Source: VYDC01 sp963667515
Lineage (GTDB): Bacteria; Chloroflexota; Dehalococcoidia; UBA2979
Length of the DNA stretch: 64,000 nt
Direction of reading: 5' to 3'
Assembly (NCBI GenBank): GCA_963667515.2
Contig: CAXXXY010000009.1
Location: forward strand, 1 to 64,000
Shown here piece after piece: positions 31,006-46,722 of the stretch (the first letter of the stretch is position 1; every line of letters starts with the position of its first letter). Position numbers and translations under genes: made by a program. The notes below the pieces were generated by a model. It worked only from the letters and a program-made list of their open reading frames with translations. It was not told where the DNA came from and made no database searches.

Positions 31006-32031
31006 ATGAGCGTCGAGCGCCCCGATCCGCTGCCGAGCACGCGCGCCACCGGCGCCTTCGAGCGCCGCGTGCAGCGCGCGCTGGCGCGCGTGGCGCCGCA
31101 GAAAACGTCGCTGGTGGTGGCGTGCTCGGGCGGGCCGGACTCCAGCGCGGCGCTGGTCGCGGTGGCGCGCGGTGGCTGGCCGGTGCACGCGGCGTGCTTC
31201 GACCACGGCCTGCGCCTGGGCGAGGAGACGGCCGCGGACCGCGCCGCCGTCGAGGGGCTCGCCGGGCGCCTCGACGTGCCGCTGCTCGTGGGTGCGGCGC
31301 GGTGGCGCGGCGGCCCCGCCTCGGAGGAGCGTGCGCGCGAGGCGCGCTACCGCTGGCTTGCGCGCGCCTGCGCCGAGGCCGGCGCCACGCTTTGCGTCAC
31401 CGGCCACACGCTGGACGACCAGGCCGAGACCGTGCTGCTGCGCCTGGCGCGGGGCAGCGGGCTCGCGGGGGTGGCCGGCATGGCGGAGCTCGCGCTGTGG
31501 CCGGTGCGCGCGGTGCGCGGCGCGGCGCGGCTCTCGGTCGCGCGCCCGCTGCTGGGCGTGACGCGCGCCGAGGTCGAGCGCTACCTCGTCGCCCTCGGCG
31601 TCGAGGCGCGGCACGACCCGAGCAACGAGCAGCTCCGCTACGGCCGCAACCGCGTCCGTCGCCGCGTGCTCCCGGAGCTCGATCGCGTCCACACCGGCGC
31701 CGCGAGGTCGATCGCGCGCTTCGCCACGCTCGCCCGCCGCGACGAGGAGGCGCTGGAGGCGCTCGCCGCCGTCGAGCTCGCGCGGATCGCCTCCCGCGAG
31801 CGTGGCGCGGTGGCGCTCCCGCGGCGGGCGCTCGCTACGCTGCCGACGGCGATCGCCGCGCGCGTGCTGCGCCAGGCGGCGCGCGAGCTCGGCCTCGAGC
31901 CGGACGCCGGCCAGCTCGCGGCGCTGGCGCGTGCCGCCCGCAGGCGCGGCACGCGCGTCGACCTCGAGGGGGGGCGCGGCGTCTCGGGCGGCGCGGCCCT
32001 CCGCCTCGAGCGCGGCGCTCCGCGGGGGTAG
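31006..32031 (+). CDS. tilS: tRNA(Ile)-lysidine synthase
   Basis: The 341-residue N-type ATP-pyrophosphatase has the PP-loop VVACSGGPDSSAALVA, then AACFDHGLRLGEETA, ARYRWLARACAEAG, VTGHTLDDQAETVLLRL, RPLLGVTRAEVERYL and DPSNEQLRYGRNRVR. It modifies C34 of tRNA-Ile(CAU) to lysidine. The C-terminal part is shorter than in E. coli TilS. ATG 31006 lies 7 bases after an aatcat box, another likely leaderless start. Confidence 0.9.
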   Translation: MSVERPDPLPSTRATGAFERRVQRALARVAPQKTSLVVACSGGPDSSAALVAVARGGWPVHAACFDHGLRLGEETAADRAAVEGLAGRLDVPLLVGAARWRGGPASEERAREARYRWLARACAEAGATLCVTGHTLDDQAETVLLRLARGSGLAGVAGMAELALWPVRAVRGAARLSVARPLLGVTRAEVERYLVALGVEARHDPSNEQLRYGRNRVRRRVLPELDRVHTGAARSIARFATLARRDEEALEALAAVELARIASRERGAVALPRRALATLPTAIAARVLRQAARELGLEPDAGQLAALARAARRRGTRVDLEGGRGVSGGAALRLERGAPRG

Positions 32032-32113
32032 CGGCGCTCGAAGTGCGGCGCGCTACATAAGAGGCGAGCGAGCGCCAGCACTGGACTATCCTGGGAGCGC
32101 GTGGCCTCGACGC

Positions 32114-32142
32114 TTGACCGAGAGAGCGGACGCAGATAGCAT
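32114..32142 (+). promoter_or_regulatory. rRNA operon promoter
   Basis: TTGACC (32114-32119), a 17-base spacer and TAGCAT (32137-32142) form a good sigma-70-type promoter about 200 bases before 16S. Confidence 0.6.
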
Positions 32143-32195
32143 TCCCGATCGTATGGTCAGGCTGGACCCAGTGGGCTCGGCGCGCACATTAACAA

Positions 32196-32214
32196 CTGGA
32201 TAGCTAGCAGAATC
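32196..32214 (+). other. 16S processing stem, 5' arm (pairs with 34010-34028)
   Basis: ctggatagctagcagaatc is the perfect 19-base complement of 34010-34028 in the 16S-23S spacer. The two arms enclose 16S and should form the RNase III-type processing stem. Confidence 0.85.
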
Positions 32215-32322
32215 TGTAGCAGGGTCTCCGTTGACCCGCTCGGAGCTGCGTGTGTCTCGAGGGTGTCGGCTTCGGCCGAGGCTCGCGGGTCCGCGTGCTC
32301 CGGCGGTAATCAGCACTACAAG

Positions 32323-32341
32323 GCCGCCTCTGTGAGGCGGC
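32323..32341 (+). other. hairpin at the 16S 5' boundary
   Basis: gccgcct and aggcggc form a 7-bp stem with loop ctgtg, followed by tctttgtt and then the 16S 5' end. It looks like a weak intrinsic terminator but lies inside the rRNA leader. Confidence 0.5.
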
Positions 32342-32344
32342 TCT

Positions 32345-33832
<1,488 letters not shown>

Positions 33833-34071
33833 TAGGGAGTCACTTGCCGGATTCGGGGAGGCGTACGGTGTACGCGTTTCCCCCCGGCCAGCTCCTGTCG
33901 ACCGGACGGCCATCTACGCGTCTCGATCGAGCGATCGGTTGAGGCGGGGGAGCGCCCTACCCTGGGTGGCCGCCCGTTAGCACTGGGCCCCGTTGGCCCT
34001 GCACGGGGGATTCTGCTAGCTATCCAGCTGTCGATGTGCGCCCGGGTCGGGCTTGCCTGCGCACGAGCGAG

Positions 34072-34148
34072 GGGCCATTAGCTCAGCTGGCTAGAGCGCA
34101 GTCCTGATAAGACTGAGGTCCCTGGTTCGAGTCCAGGATGGCCCACCA
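34072..34148 (+). tRNA. tRNA-Ile (GAT)
   Basis: Located in the 16S-23S spacer. Acceptor gggccat/atggccc, anticodon loop ctGATaa, T-loop ggttcgagtcc, CCA encoded. Confidence 0.97.
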
Positions 34149-34228
34149 GGCAACGCCTGCGTGGGCGAGCCGCCCGGTGGGATGCTGGTTGGGCGGCTCC
34201 TTCGTGAGAGCGCCCCGGGGCTGCTCCT

Positions 34229-34304
34229 GGGGCCGTAGCTCAGCTGGTAGAGCGCCGCCTTTGCAAGGCGGATGTCGGGGGTTCGAGTCCCCCCGGCTCC
34301 ACCA
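34229..34304 (+). tRNA. tRNA-Ala (TGC)
   Basis: This is the second spacer tRNA. Acceptor ggggccg/cggctcc (one G-U), anticodon loop with TGC, T-loop ggttcgagtcc, CCA encoded. Confidence 0.97.
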
Positions 34305-34464
34305 CCAGGCCGCTCACACGCACGAATCGACGAGACGCCTGCGGCGACACGAGCGCTGCTGCGCGGAGCCGAGCCGCAACCCGCAGCTCGGCACCGCGCA
34401 GCGGCGCTCGATGGTAGCGCCGGCGTCCCGGGAGGCACCGCCTCCCGGGCTGTACCTTCACAAC

Positions 34465-34495
34465 CGAATACTGCGCAAGCAGATGAACATCGAGA
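34465..34495 (+). other. 23S processing stem, 5' arm (pairs with 37571-37598)
   Basis: cgaatactgcgc (34465-34476) and catcgaga (34488-34495) are complementary to gcgcagtattcg (37587-37598) and tctcgatg (37571-37578). The pair encloses 23S. Confidence 0.75.
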
Positions 34496-34576
34496 AGTTC
34501 CGGGCACGCGCCCGACTCGATCGTCTTCGGGGACGGCCTCGGCGGCGGGCGGGATCGCGGCGTGTGCGTGACGAAG

Positions 34577-37523
<2,947 letters not shown>

Positions 37524-37645
37524 TCGCCACGCACCGGCGTGATCCCCGAGCAGGGGATGCGCGCCCGGACTCTCGATGATCGTCTGGCGCAGTATTCGTG
37601 GGGGAAGGCCCACGGGCTGCGGCGCTCGCCGCCAGCAAGCGGTGC

Positions 37646-37651
37646 TACACT
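37646..37651 (+). promoter_or_regulatory. possible promoter of initiator tRNA
   Basis: TACACT lies 43 bases before the tRNA and beyond the 23S processing stem. No clear -35 is seen. Confidence 0.35.
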
Positions 37652-37694
37652 CGTGGGGAGACGTGAGGTTACGGGAGTGCGGACGAGCGTGCGT

Positions 37695-37769
<75 letters not shown>

Positions 37770-37780
37770 GCGATCAACAC

Positions 37781-37808
37781 GAGGGCGGGGCCGCATGGCC
37801 CCGCCCTC
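37781..37808 (+). terminator. terminator after initiator tRNA
   Basis: The 12-bp perfect stem gagggcggggcc/ggccccgccctc has a GCAT loop and the tail gttgcg. It would separate the initiator tRNA from the 5S gene. Confidence 0.75.
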
Positions 37809-37957
37809 GTTGCGTCTGCGCGTCTGCGCGTCGGTGCCGGGCTGCGTGGCTCGGGCGGTCGTCGTGGGGCTGGTGTGCCTGTGCGGCCGCGTGGGGCGAC
37901 GTGGGGGCGCGAGGATCGGCGGGTCCACGCCGGTGTGGGCACTCGCAGGGCGGGCAC

Positions 37958-37987
37958 TTGCCGATAGCTCGCGCGGCGAGGGATACT
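37958..37987 (+). promoter_or_regulatory. 5S rRNA promoter
   Basis: TTGCCG (37958-37963), an 18-base spacer and GATACT (37982-37987) end 5 bases before the 5S 5' end. Confidence 0.55.
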
Positions 37988-37992
37988 CGCGG

Positions 37993-38111
37993 TCCTGGTG
38001 GTTAGAGCGCGGCGGACCCACCCGTTCCCATCCCGCACACGGAAGTGAAACGTCGTAGCGCTGACGATACTCCCCGGGCAACTGGGCGCGGAAAATAGGC
38101 CACCGCCAGGA
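37993..38111 (+). rRNA. rrf: 5S ribosomal RNA
   Basis: tcctggtgg at the 5' end pairs with ccgccagga at the 3' end. The conserved acccgttcccatcccg and ggaagtgaaac segments are present. At 119 nt it is full length. It lies about 470 bases after 23S, behind a terminator and directly behind its own promoter-like sequence. Confidence 0.95.
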
Positions 38112-38115
38112 CTAT

Positions 38116-38145
38116 GCGAGCCATCCCGGCAACGGGGTGGCTCGC
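38116..38145 (+). terminator. terminator after 5S
   Basis: The 13-bp stem gcgagccatcccg/cggggtggctcgc (one G-U) has a GCAA loop and the tail tgcctttcc, 4 bases after 5S. Confidence 0.75.
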
Positions 38146-38206
38146 TGCCTTTCCGCCACGTGCGCCGCGGCCGCGCCCGAGGGTCGGGCGAGCCCGCGGC
38201 GCGTGC

Positions 38207-38212
38207 TATCAT
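38207..38212 (+). promoter_or_regulatory. -10 box of the S1 gene
   Basis: TATCAT lies 78 bases before the GTG at 38291. Confidence 0.4.
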
Positions 38213-38290
38213 GTGTCCTCGCGCGCGAGGGGCCGCGGGCCGAAGGGCCGAAGCCGCCGTGCGCACATCTCGACCCTGGAGGCCCGCTCA

Positions 38291-39964
38291 GTGACTAACG
38301 TCCCGACCCCGCCCGAGATGTCCGCGCCCGCCGAGGCGCCGCCCGAGCCCCCGGCCACGAGCGAGCCACCCGTCGCCCCGGCGGCCACGAGCGAGCCACC
38401 CGTCGAGCCCGCCCTCGAGGAGATGCCCGAGGAGATGGACATGGCGGCGCTGCTCGACAGCGTCGGCGTGGGGCAGCCGCGACAGCTGAAGCGCGGCGAC
38501 GTGCTCGAGGGCGTGATCATGAGTGTCGAGCGGGACGGCCTGCTCGTCAACATCGGCTTCAAGTCGGAGGGCGTCGTCCCGACCGGGGAGATGCACTCGC
38601 TCGGCTCGGACCCGCTTACGAAGCTCAGCGTGGGGGACAAGCTGCACGTCTTCGTGGTGCAGCCGGAGACCGCCGACGGCCAGGTCTGGCTCTCCGTGGA
38701 CCGCGCGCGCGGTGAGCAGGGCTGGTTGATCCTCCAGGACCGCTTCGAGAGCGGCGAAATCTTCGACGCCGAGATCACCGGCTACAACAAGGGCGGCCTG
38801 CTGGCGAACGTCGAGGGCGTCAACGCCTTCATCCCGATGTCGCAGGTGGTGGGCGCGAAGCCCGGCAGCGACGGCGCCAACCCGCTCTCGGCGCAGGTGG
38901 GGCGCGGCATGCGCCTCAAGGTGATCGAGATCAATCGACGCCGCAACCGCGTCATCCTGTCGGAGCGCGCGGCGATGCAGGAGTGGCGCGCGGAGCAGAA
39001 GGATCGCCTGCTCGAGGAGCTGACCGAGGGCGAGATCCGCACGGGCACCGTCACCTCGATCCGCAATTTCGGCGTCTTCGTCGACCTTGGCGGCGCGGAC
39101 GGCCTCGTCCACCTCTCGGAGCTCTCCTGGGATCGCAACGCCTCGCCGGAGGACCTCTTCAAGGTCGGCGCGCCGGTCTCGGTCTACGTGATGAAGGTCG
39201 ACCAGGAGAGCAAGAAGATCGCGCTCTCGATTCGGCGCGCCTACCCCGAGCAGTGGGAGGAGCTGGTCACCCGCTACACGGTCGGCGACGTGGTGCCGGG
39301 CGTGGTCACGAAGATCGTCCCCTTCGGCGCCTTCACGCGCCTCCCGGGGCCCGTCGAGGGCCTGGTGCACGTCTCCGAGGTCGTCGACCGCCGCATCGCG
39401 CACCCCGAGGAGGTGCTCGCCGAGGGCGACATCGTGCCGGTGAAGATCGTGCGCATCGAGTACGACCGCCACCGCCTCGGCCTGTCGCTGCGCGAGGGCC
39501 GCCGCGAGGCCGAGCTGCGCGGCTGGCAGTTCGATGACGATGGCCGGGTCGTCGGCATCGGCGCCGACGGCGTCGCGGAGTTCGCGCAGGAGTCCGCGGA
39601 GGCCGAGCTGCGGCTCGCATCGCTCCGCGAAGGCCTCACCGAGCGTCGCGCGCAGCGTGAGGCGCAGGCCGCCGCGAGCGCTGGCGCCGGCGGGGAGCGC
39701 GGCGGCGCCGCCGCGCCCGACGAGGGCCCCGTGCTCACGGCGATGCAGGCGGCGATGAAGCAGGCGCATGAGCAGCTCGAAGCAGAGCGCGAAGCCGCCT
39801 CGCCGACCGCCGGCGTCGCTGAGGCGACTGCCGAGCCCGAGGCTGCCGCCGCCGAGGCCGCCGCCGCCGAGCCCGAGGCCGCCGCCGAGCCCGAGGCTGC
39901 CGCCGCCGAGGCCGCCGCCGCCGAGCCCGAGGCCGCCGCCGAGGAGCCGCCCCCCACGGCCTAG
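38291..39964 (+). CDS. rpsA: ribosomal protein S1-like RNA-binding protein
   Basis: The 557-residue protein from GTG 38291 (site ggagg) has a Pro/Ala/Glu-rich N-terminus and then four S1 domains. These begin near RGDVLEGVIMSVERDGLLV, SGEIFDAEITGYNKGGLLA, EGEIRTGTVTSIRNFGVFV and VGDVVPGVVTKIVPFGAF. The C-terminus is a long acidic Ala/Glu/Pro tail made of EPEAAAAEA-type repeats. S1 helps initiate translation on the 30S subunit; four domains is the usual number for short-form S1. An IS481 copy is inserted 34 bases after the stop. Confidence 0.85.
   Translation: MTNVPTPPEMSAPAEAPPEPPATSEPPVAPAATSEPPVEPALEEMPEEMDMAALLDSVGVGQPRQLKRGDVLEGVIMSVERDGLLVNIGFKSEGVVPTGEMHSLGSDPLTKLSVGDKLHVFVVQPETADGQVWLSVDRARGEQGWLILQDRFESGEIFDAEITGYNKGGLLANVEGVNAFIPMSQVVGAKPGSDGANPLSAQVGRGMRLKVIEINRRRNRVILSERAAMQEWRAEQKDRLLEELTEGEIRTGTVTSIRNFGVFVDLGGADGLVHLSELSWDRNASPEDLFKVGAPVSVYVMKVDQESKKIALSIRRAYPEQWEELVTRYTVGDVVPGVVTKIVPFGAFTRLPGPVEGLVHVSEVVDRRIAHPEEVLAEGDIVPVKIVRIEYDRHRLGLSLREGRREAELRGWQFDDDGRVVGIGADGVAEFAQESAEAELRLASLREGLTERRAQREAQAAASAGAGGERGGAAAPDEGPVLTAMQAAMKQAHEQLEAEREAASPTAGVAEATAEPEAAAAEAAAAEPEAAAEPEAAAAEAAAAEPEAAAEEPPPTA
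39835..39945 (+). repeat. coding tandem repeat, Ala/Glu/Pro tail of S1
   Basis: Units close to gccgagcccgaggctgccg are repeated several times, giving AEPEAAAAEAAAAEPEAAA-like protein sequence. The number of units may vary between strains. Confidence 0.75.
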
Positions 39965-40020
39965 CCGCCAGTCCCTCCAGCACTTGCCTGGCGACTAGTT
40001 GTACTACCCAGGAAGGTTGT

Positions 40021-40959
40021 TCACAGGCGGGAGGCGGGGACGGCCCCGCCGACGCCGCCGTGCGGTCGGCGGTGATTGTAGCGGTAGAGCCAGCGTGGGA
40101 GCTGGCGCAGCCGCTCGGCGTTGGAGCGGTAGGGGCGGGCGTAGGCCCACTCGTTCTGCAGGATCTGGATGAAACGCTCGGCTTTGCCGTTCGTCTGCGG
40201 GCGGTAGGGCCGCGTGTGCGACAGCCGCACGTCTGCGGCAGCGGCGGCGCCGTGGAAGCTGCGGGCGACGGTGTAGGCCTTCGCGTTGTCGGTCAGGACC
40301 CGGCGCACGCGCACGCCACGCCGGCGGAAGGCCGCGAGCGCCTGCTCGAGGAAGGCGGCGCAGCTCGCGCCACGCTCGTCGGGCAGGACGGAGACGTAGG
40401 CGTAACGGCTGTGGTCGTCGACGGCGACGTGTAGGTACTCCAGCCCCAGCGAACGCCGCGAATGCGGCCCGGAGCGCGTCTCGGCGAAGCCAGGCGCCAT
40501 TCGCTTGCCGCCGCCCTCGGGGACGCGCCCGAGCTTCTTCACGTCGAGATGCAGCAGGTCGCCGGGGGCGTCGTGCTCGTAGCGGACCGGCTCCCGGGTG
40601 ACGCGGTGCAGGCGGTCGAGCCGGTTGAGGCCGCGGCGCCGCAGCACGGCGTAGACCGTGGAGCGGGCGACCCCGAGCGCCCACTGGATGCGATGCGGCC
40701 CGAATCCCTGCGTGCGTCGCACGGCGCAGATGCGTCGCTCCAGCTCGGGCGGCGTGCGCCGGGGATGCGCGCGCGGGGCGGAGCTGCGGTCCTCGAGCCC
40801 TGCCGCTCCCTCCGCCCGGAAGCGCCCCAGCCACTTGGCAACGGTGTGGCGGGAGACGCGGAAGTGGCGAGCGACCTCAGCCTGGGGCCAGCCGGCGTCC
40901 ACTTCCCGCACGAGCTCGAGTCGGGTCAGCGGCGTCAGCCGCGCGTTACGATGGGCCAT
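40021..40959 (-). CDS. IS481-family transposase, intact
   Basis: The 312-residue protein has an HTH (EVARHFRVSRHTVAKWLGRF) and the DDE core: LLHLDVKKLGRV (D), VLTDNAKAYTVARSF (D) and RPQTNGKAERFIQILQ (E). It ends GGAVPASRL near the right terminus. It is nearly identical to the damaged copy at 20284-21323 and lacks the 101-bp duplication. ATG 40959 is preceded by a gaggagagg ribosome site. Confidence 0.9.
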   Translation of the reverse strand: MAHRNARLTPLTRLELVREVDAGWPQAEVARHFRVSRHTVAKWLGRFRAEGAAGLEDRSSAPRAHPRRTPPELERRICAVRRTQGFGPHRIQWALGVARSTVYAVLRRRGLNRLDRLHRVTREPVRYEHDAPGDLLHLDVKKLGRVPEGGGKRMAPGFAETRSGPHSRRSLGLEYLHVAVDDHSRYAYVSVLPDERGASCAAFLEQALAAFRRRGVRVRRVLTDNAKAYTVARSFHGAAAAADVRLSHTRPYRPQTNGKAERFIQILQNEWAYARPYRSNAERLRQLPRWLYRYNHRRPHGGVGGAVPASRL

Positions 40960-41071
40960 GAGAGTGTCCTCTCCTCGCTACTGCCGTGCTGTCACACACA
41001 GCAGGGAGCCTGACCCGCTTTCCCGGACACCTAGGCCTGAGGCGACGATGTTGCCCAGGGAGGAGTCCTGG

Positions 41072-41359
41072 ATGCCCCGAGCCTACCCACCCGAGTTCCG
41101 CCGTCGTGCTGTCGAACTGGCCCGGCTGCGGGAGAAGCCGATCGTGCGGATCGCTGCGGACCTGGGGATCGCCGGGTGGTGCCTGCACCGCTGGCTGCGG
41201 CAGGCCGATGTCGACGAGGGCCACAGAGAGGGCCTGACGAGCGACGAGCGGGCGGAGCTGGTGCGGCTGCGCCGGGCCAACCGCACCCTGGAGATGGAGA
41301 ACGAGATTCTGAAGCGCGCCGCCGCCCTCTTCGCGCGCGAGAACGTGCTCCCAAAATGA
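41072..41359 (+). CDS. IS3-family transposase orfA
   Basis: The 95-residue protein has an HTH (YPPEFRRRAVELARLREKPI then IAADLGIAGWCLHRWL) and a C-terminal coiled coil (RLRRANRTLEMENEILKRAA) typical of IS3 OrfA. ATG 41072 has an aggag site. Its TGA overlaps the orfB ATG (ATGA after four A), so orfB is probably made by coupling or frameshifting. Confidence 0.85.
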   Translation: MPRAYPPEFRRRAVELARLREKPIVRIAADLGIAGWCLHRWLRQADVDEGHREGLTSDERAELVRLRRANRTLEMENEILKRAAALFARENVLPK

Positions 41360-41946
41360 GATACCGGCTGGTCCGTGAGCTTGCCGCCGACGGGGTCGTC
41401 GCGGCGGTGGCCTGCCGGGTACTCGCGGTCTCGACAGCGGGCTACTACGAGTGGCGAGAGCGGGCGCCCTCGGCCCGCGCCGTCGCCGACCAGGCGCTGA
41501 GCGAGCAGATCGTGGAGCTCCACGCCATGTCGCGAGGCAGCTACGGAGCGCCGCGGGTGCACGCCGAACTGCGGCTCGGGCGGGGCGTCCGTTGCGGTCG
41601 CAAGCGGGTGGCACGGCTAATGCGGAGCGCAGGACTGCATGGAATCTACCGGCGGCGCGGGAGACACGCTCGCCCGGCGCCTGCCGTCCACGACGACCTG
41701 GTGCGCCGGCGCTTCGTGGCCGACGCGCTGGACCGGCTCTGGCTGACCGACATCACCGAGCACCCCACGCGGGAGGGGAAGGTCTATTGCGCCGCCGTGC
41801 TGGACGTCTACTCACGGCGGATCGTGGGCTGGTCCATTGCTGACCACCTGCGCACCGAGCTTGTGGTCGACGCTCTGGAGATGGCCCGCTGGCGGCGACA
41901 GCCGACCCGGGGCGAGACCGTGGTGCACTCCGACCGGGGATCGCAG

Positions 41947-43395
41947 GGCGGATTCAAGTGGTCATCGCAACGCCTCGAGGTGAGGGGTTGTGATGGGAAG
42001 GTCACCGGGGTGGGCGGCGAAGGCGACAGGAAGGCCGGCGATGCGGTCTCCAGGCCGTCCACCGGTTGCGCGTCGTGAGCATCGCCAACGGTTCTGGCTG
42101 GCGATCTCAGAAGGGTTGTCGAGCGAGGATGCCGCTGCGGCGGCCGGTGTGTCTCCAGCCGTCGGAGCACGCTGGTTCCGTGAAGGTGGTGGCATGCCAA
42201 CAGCCAGTCCGGCGCCGCTGTTAGGGCGCTACCTATCGTTCGCTGAGCGCGAGGAGATCGCCATCCTCCGCGCCCAAGGCGCAAGCGGCCGAGCGATCGC
42301 CCGCCGGCTCCGCCGGGCTCCGTCGACGATCTCACGCGAGGTACGCCGGAACGCTGCGACACATAGCGGCAAGCTGGAGTATCGAGCGACCACGGCGCAG
42401 TGGCATGCCGACCGACGTGCGCAGCGTCCCAAGGTCGCCAAGCTCGGGCAACGACCAGCTCCATGGTTACGTTCAGGAACGGCTGTCAGGCAGGATCGTC
42501 CGGCCCGACGGTGTGGGGGTGGTCGGCCCTGAGGTGCGCTGGATTGGCCGTCGACATGGGCGCCGTCAGCACCGACGCTGGGCCCAGGCGTGGAGCCCGG
42601 AGCAGATCTCGAACCGGCTGCAGGTCGACTTCCCTGATGATGCGTCGATGAGGATCTCCCACGAAGCGATCTACCAGGCCCTGTACGTCCAGGGTCGCGG
42701 CGCGCTGCGGCGTGAGCTGATCGCATGTCTGCGTAGCGGACGAGCGTTGCGGGTGCCCAGGGCGCGAACCCGCGGTCGCGGCAAGAAGTTCGTCAGCCCC
42801 GAGATCATGATCAGTCAGCGGCCCGCCGAAGCCGATGACCGCGCCGTTCCCGGCCATTGGGAGGGCGATCTGATCCTCGGGCTGGGCAGCTCCGCGATCG
42901 GCACGCTCGTCGAGCGCACGACACGGTTCACCATGCTGCTGCACCTGCCCCGCATGGATGGCCACGGACAGCAACCCACCGTCAAGAACGGCCCCCCGCT
43001 GGCCGGTCACGGCGCAGAGGCGGTGCGTGACGCGATCACGGCCTCGATCACGACGCTGCCCGACCAGCTGCGTCGCTCGCTTGCCTGGGACCAGGGAGCG
43101 GAGATGGCCCAGCACGCGCAGCTGCGCATCGACACCGGCCTGCCGATCTACTTCTGCGACCCTCGCAGCCCCTGGCAGCGTGGCAGCAACGAGAACACCA
43201 ACGGCCTGCTGCGTCAGTACTTCCCCAAAGGCACCGACCTGTCCCAGCACTCTGCCGAGGACCTCGCCGCCGTCGCTCTCGCGCTCAACACTCGACCCCG
43301 CAAGACCCTCGGATGGAAGACTCCCGCCGAGGCACTCAACGAACACCTACTCTCCCCTGCACAAGGCGGTGTTGCGACGACCCCTTGAACCCGAG
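41947..43395 (+). mobile_element. IS30-family element inside the IS3 orfB
   Basis: Inward from each end the termini share ggattcaagtggtcatcgca and gggttcaaggggtcgtcgca. CAG is duplicated at 41944-41946 and 43396-43398, a short duplication as expected for IS30. It is the innermost, and thus the most recent, insertion of the nest. Confidence 0.8.
42041..43388 (+). pseudogene. IS30-family transposase, frameshifted
   Basis: From ATG 42041 (aggaagg site) the N-terminal part reads EGLSSEDAAAAAGVSPAVG, LSFAEREEIAILRAQG and RAPSTISREVRRN, the IS30 HTH. After KVAKL (about 42440) the frame changes. The second frame continues NDQLHGYVQERLSG, WSPEQISNRL, VPGHWEGDLILGLG (D), LAWDQGAEMAQH (D) and GSNENTNGLLRQYFPKG (E). 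A net frame change of two bases lost (or one gained) near 42447 separates them. The catalytic acids are all present. Confidence 0.8.
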
Positions 43396-43998
43396 CAGTA
43401 CACGTCGTGGGCCTTCGGGCACCGCCTCCGCACCGCCGGCCTGCTCGGCTCGATGGGCCGGGTCGCGTCGGCTGTCGACAACTCGATGATGGAGTCGTTC
43501 TTCGGGACGCTGCAGCTCGAGCTGCTCGACCGCCGCAGCTGGACGACCCGGGCCGAGCTCGCCTCCGCGATCTTCGAATGGATCGAGGGCTGGTATAACC
43601 CGCGCCGCCGTCACACCTCGATCGGCGATCTCAGCCCCGTGGAGTACGAAAGGAGGCCCGCCGCCGCCGCGGAAGCGGCATGATGTCTACACGTGAACTG
43701 TCCGGAGAACCGGGTCAGGCTCCGCAGCGGGCGAGGCCCCTCATCCTGTCAACAACCTACGTGGGAACTACAGCTAGGCCCCGACGTGCTGGCCCGCCGC
43801 GGGGGCGGACGCCCGCCTGACAACGCGCGGGTCGGGGTTATCCGCAGTGACGCGCGCGCCTCCAGCGTCGATGATCCTCGTAGCCGAGCTGCGCTGCCGC
43901 GGGCCCGCGGCGCGCGCGAGTGAGGGGCGTCACGCGCGCCTCGATCGTGCCGAAAGGGCCGTGGTAGCCTGGATCGTGAGGACGGACGGAGTCATCTC

Positions 43999-46509
<2,511 letters not shown>

Positions 46510-46548
46510 CGCAGCTCCCTCGACCGGGCAGCATCGAGTCGCAGATCA

Positions 46549-46572
46549 CGAGGGGGCCGCACGGCCCCCTCG
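46549..46572 (+). terminator. terminator after clpC
   Basis: cgagggggcc/ggccccctcg with a GCAC loop and the tail ttgcg. It shares the acgaggg outer arm, GCAN loop and cgttgcg tail with the initiator-tRNA terminator. Confidence 0.75.
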
Positions 46573-46722
46573 TTGCGTCCCGACACCGGCGGGCGTGGGG
46601 CATCCCCACAGCCGGCGTCCGTCGACTCGCCTGTCAGTCCCGTTCCCGAGGTCGTCTCCGCGCGTCTTGTCGAAGCCCGGTCTGTACCGCTCCTGGTTTC
46701 TTGGACACATCGCTGGCGGTAA

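Larger units (their letters stand above)
32032..32344 (+). other. rRNA operon leader region, no protein gene
   Basis: The region holds the rRNA promoter (32114-32142), the 5' arm of the 16S processing stem (32196-32214) and a hairpin (32323-32341) next to the mature 16S 5' end. Confidence 0.7.
41356..43683 (+). pseudogene. IS3-family transposase orfB, split by IS30
   Basis: The first part (41356-41946, 197 codons) contains the HTH_21-like domain and the DDE blocks DRLWLTDITEHP (D) and TVVHSDRGSQ (D). The second part (43399-43683) continues in frame after IS30 with YTSWAFGHRLR, VDNSMMESFFGTLQLELLD (E) and RRHTSIGDLSPVEYE. Removing 41947-43395 and one CAG copy gives a 291-residue protein of normal length, so the gene was intact before insertion. 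Confidence 0.9.
41005..43723 (+). mobile_element. IS3-family element inserted in IS481 copy 2, itself interrupted by IS30
   Basis: The inverted ends ggagcctgacccgctttccc (41005) and, inward from 43723, ggagcctgacccggttctcc match closely. GCAG is duplicated on both sides (41001-41004 and 43724-43727). Joining the flanks restores the IS481 sequence seen in copy 1. orfA is intact and orfB is split by the IS30 element at 41947-43395. Confidence 0.85.
39999..43773 (-). mobile_element. IS481-family element, copy 2, interrupted by a nested insertion
   Basis: The right (3') end with ttgtactacccagg starts at 39999. The left end with ctgtagttcccacg is at 43773, rejoined when the inserted IS3 element is removed. 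CTAG flanks both sides (39995-39998 and 43774-43777), a 4-bp target duplication. The intact transposase gene is at 40021-40959. The insertion at 41005-43723 lies between the transposase start and the left terminus, so the native promoter region is disrupted. Confidence 0.8.
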
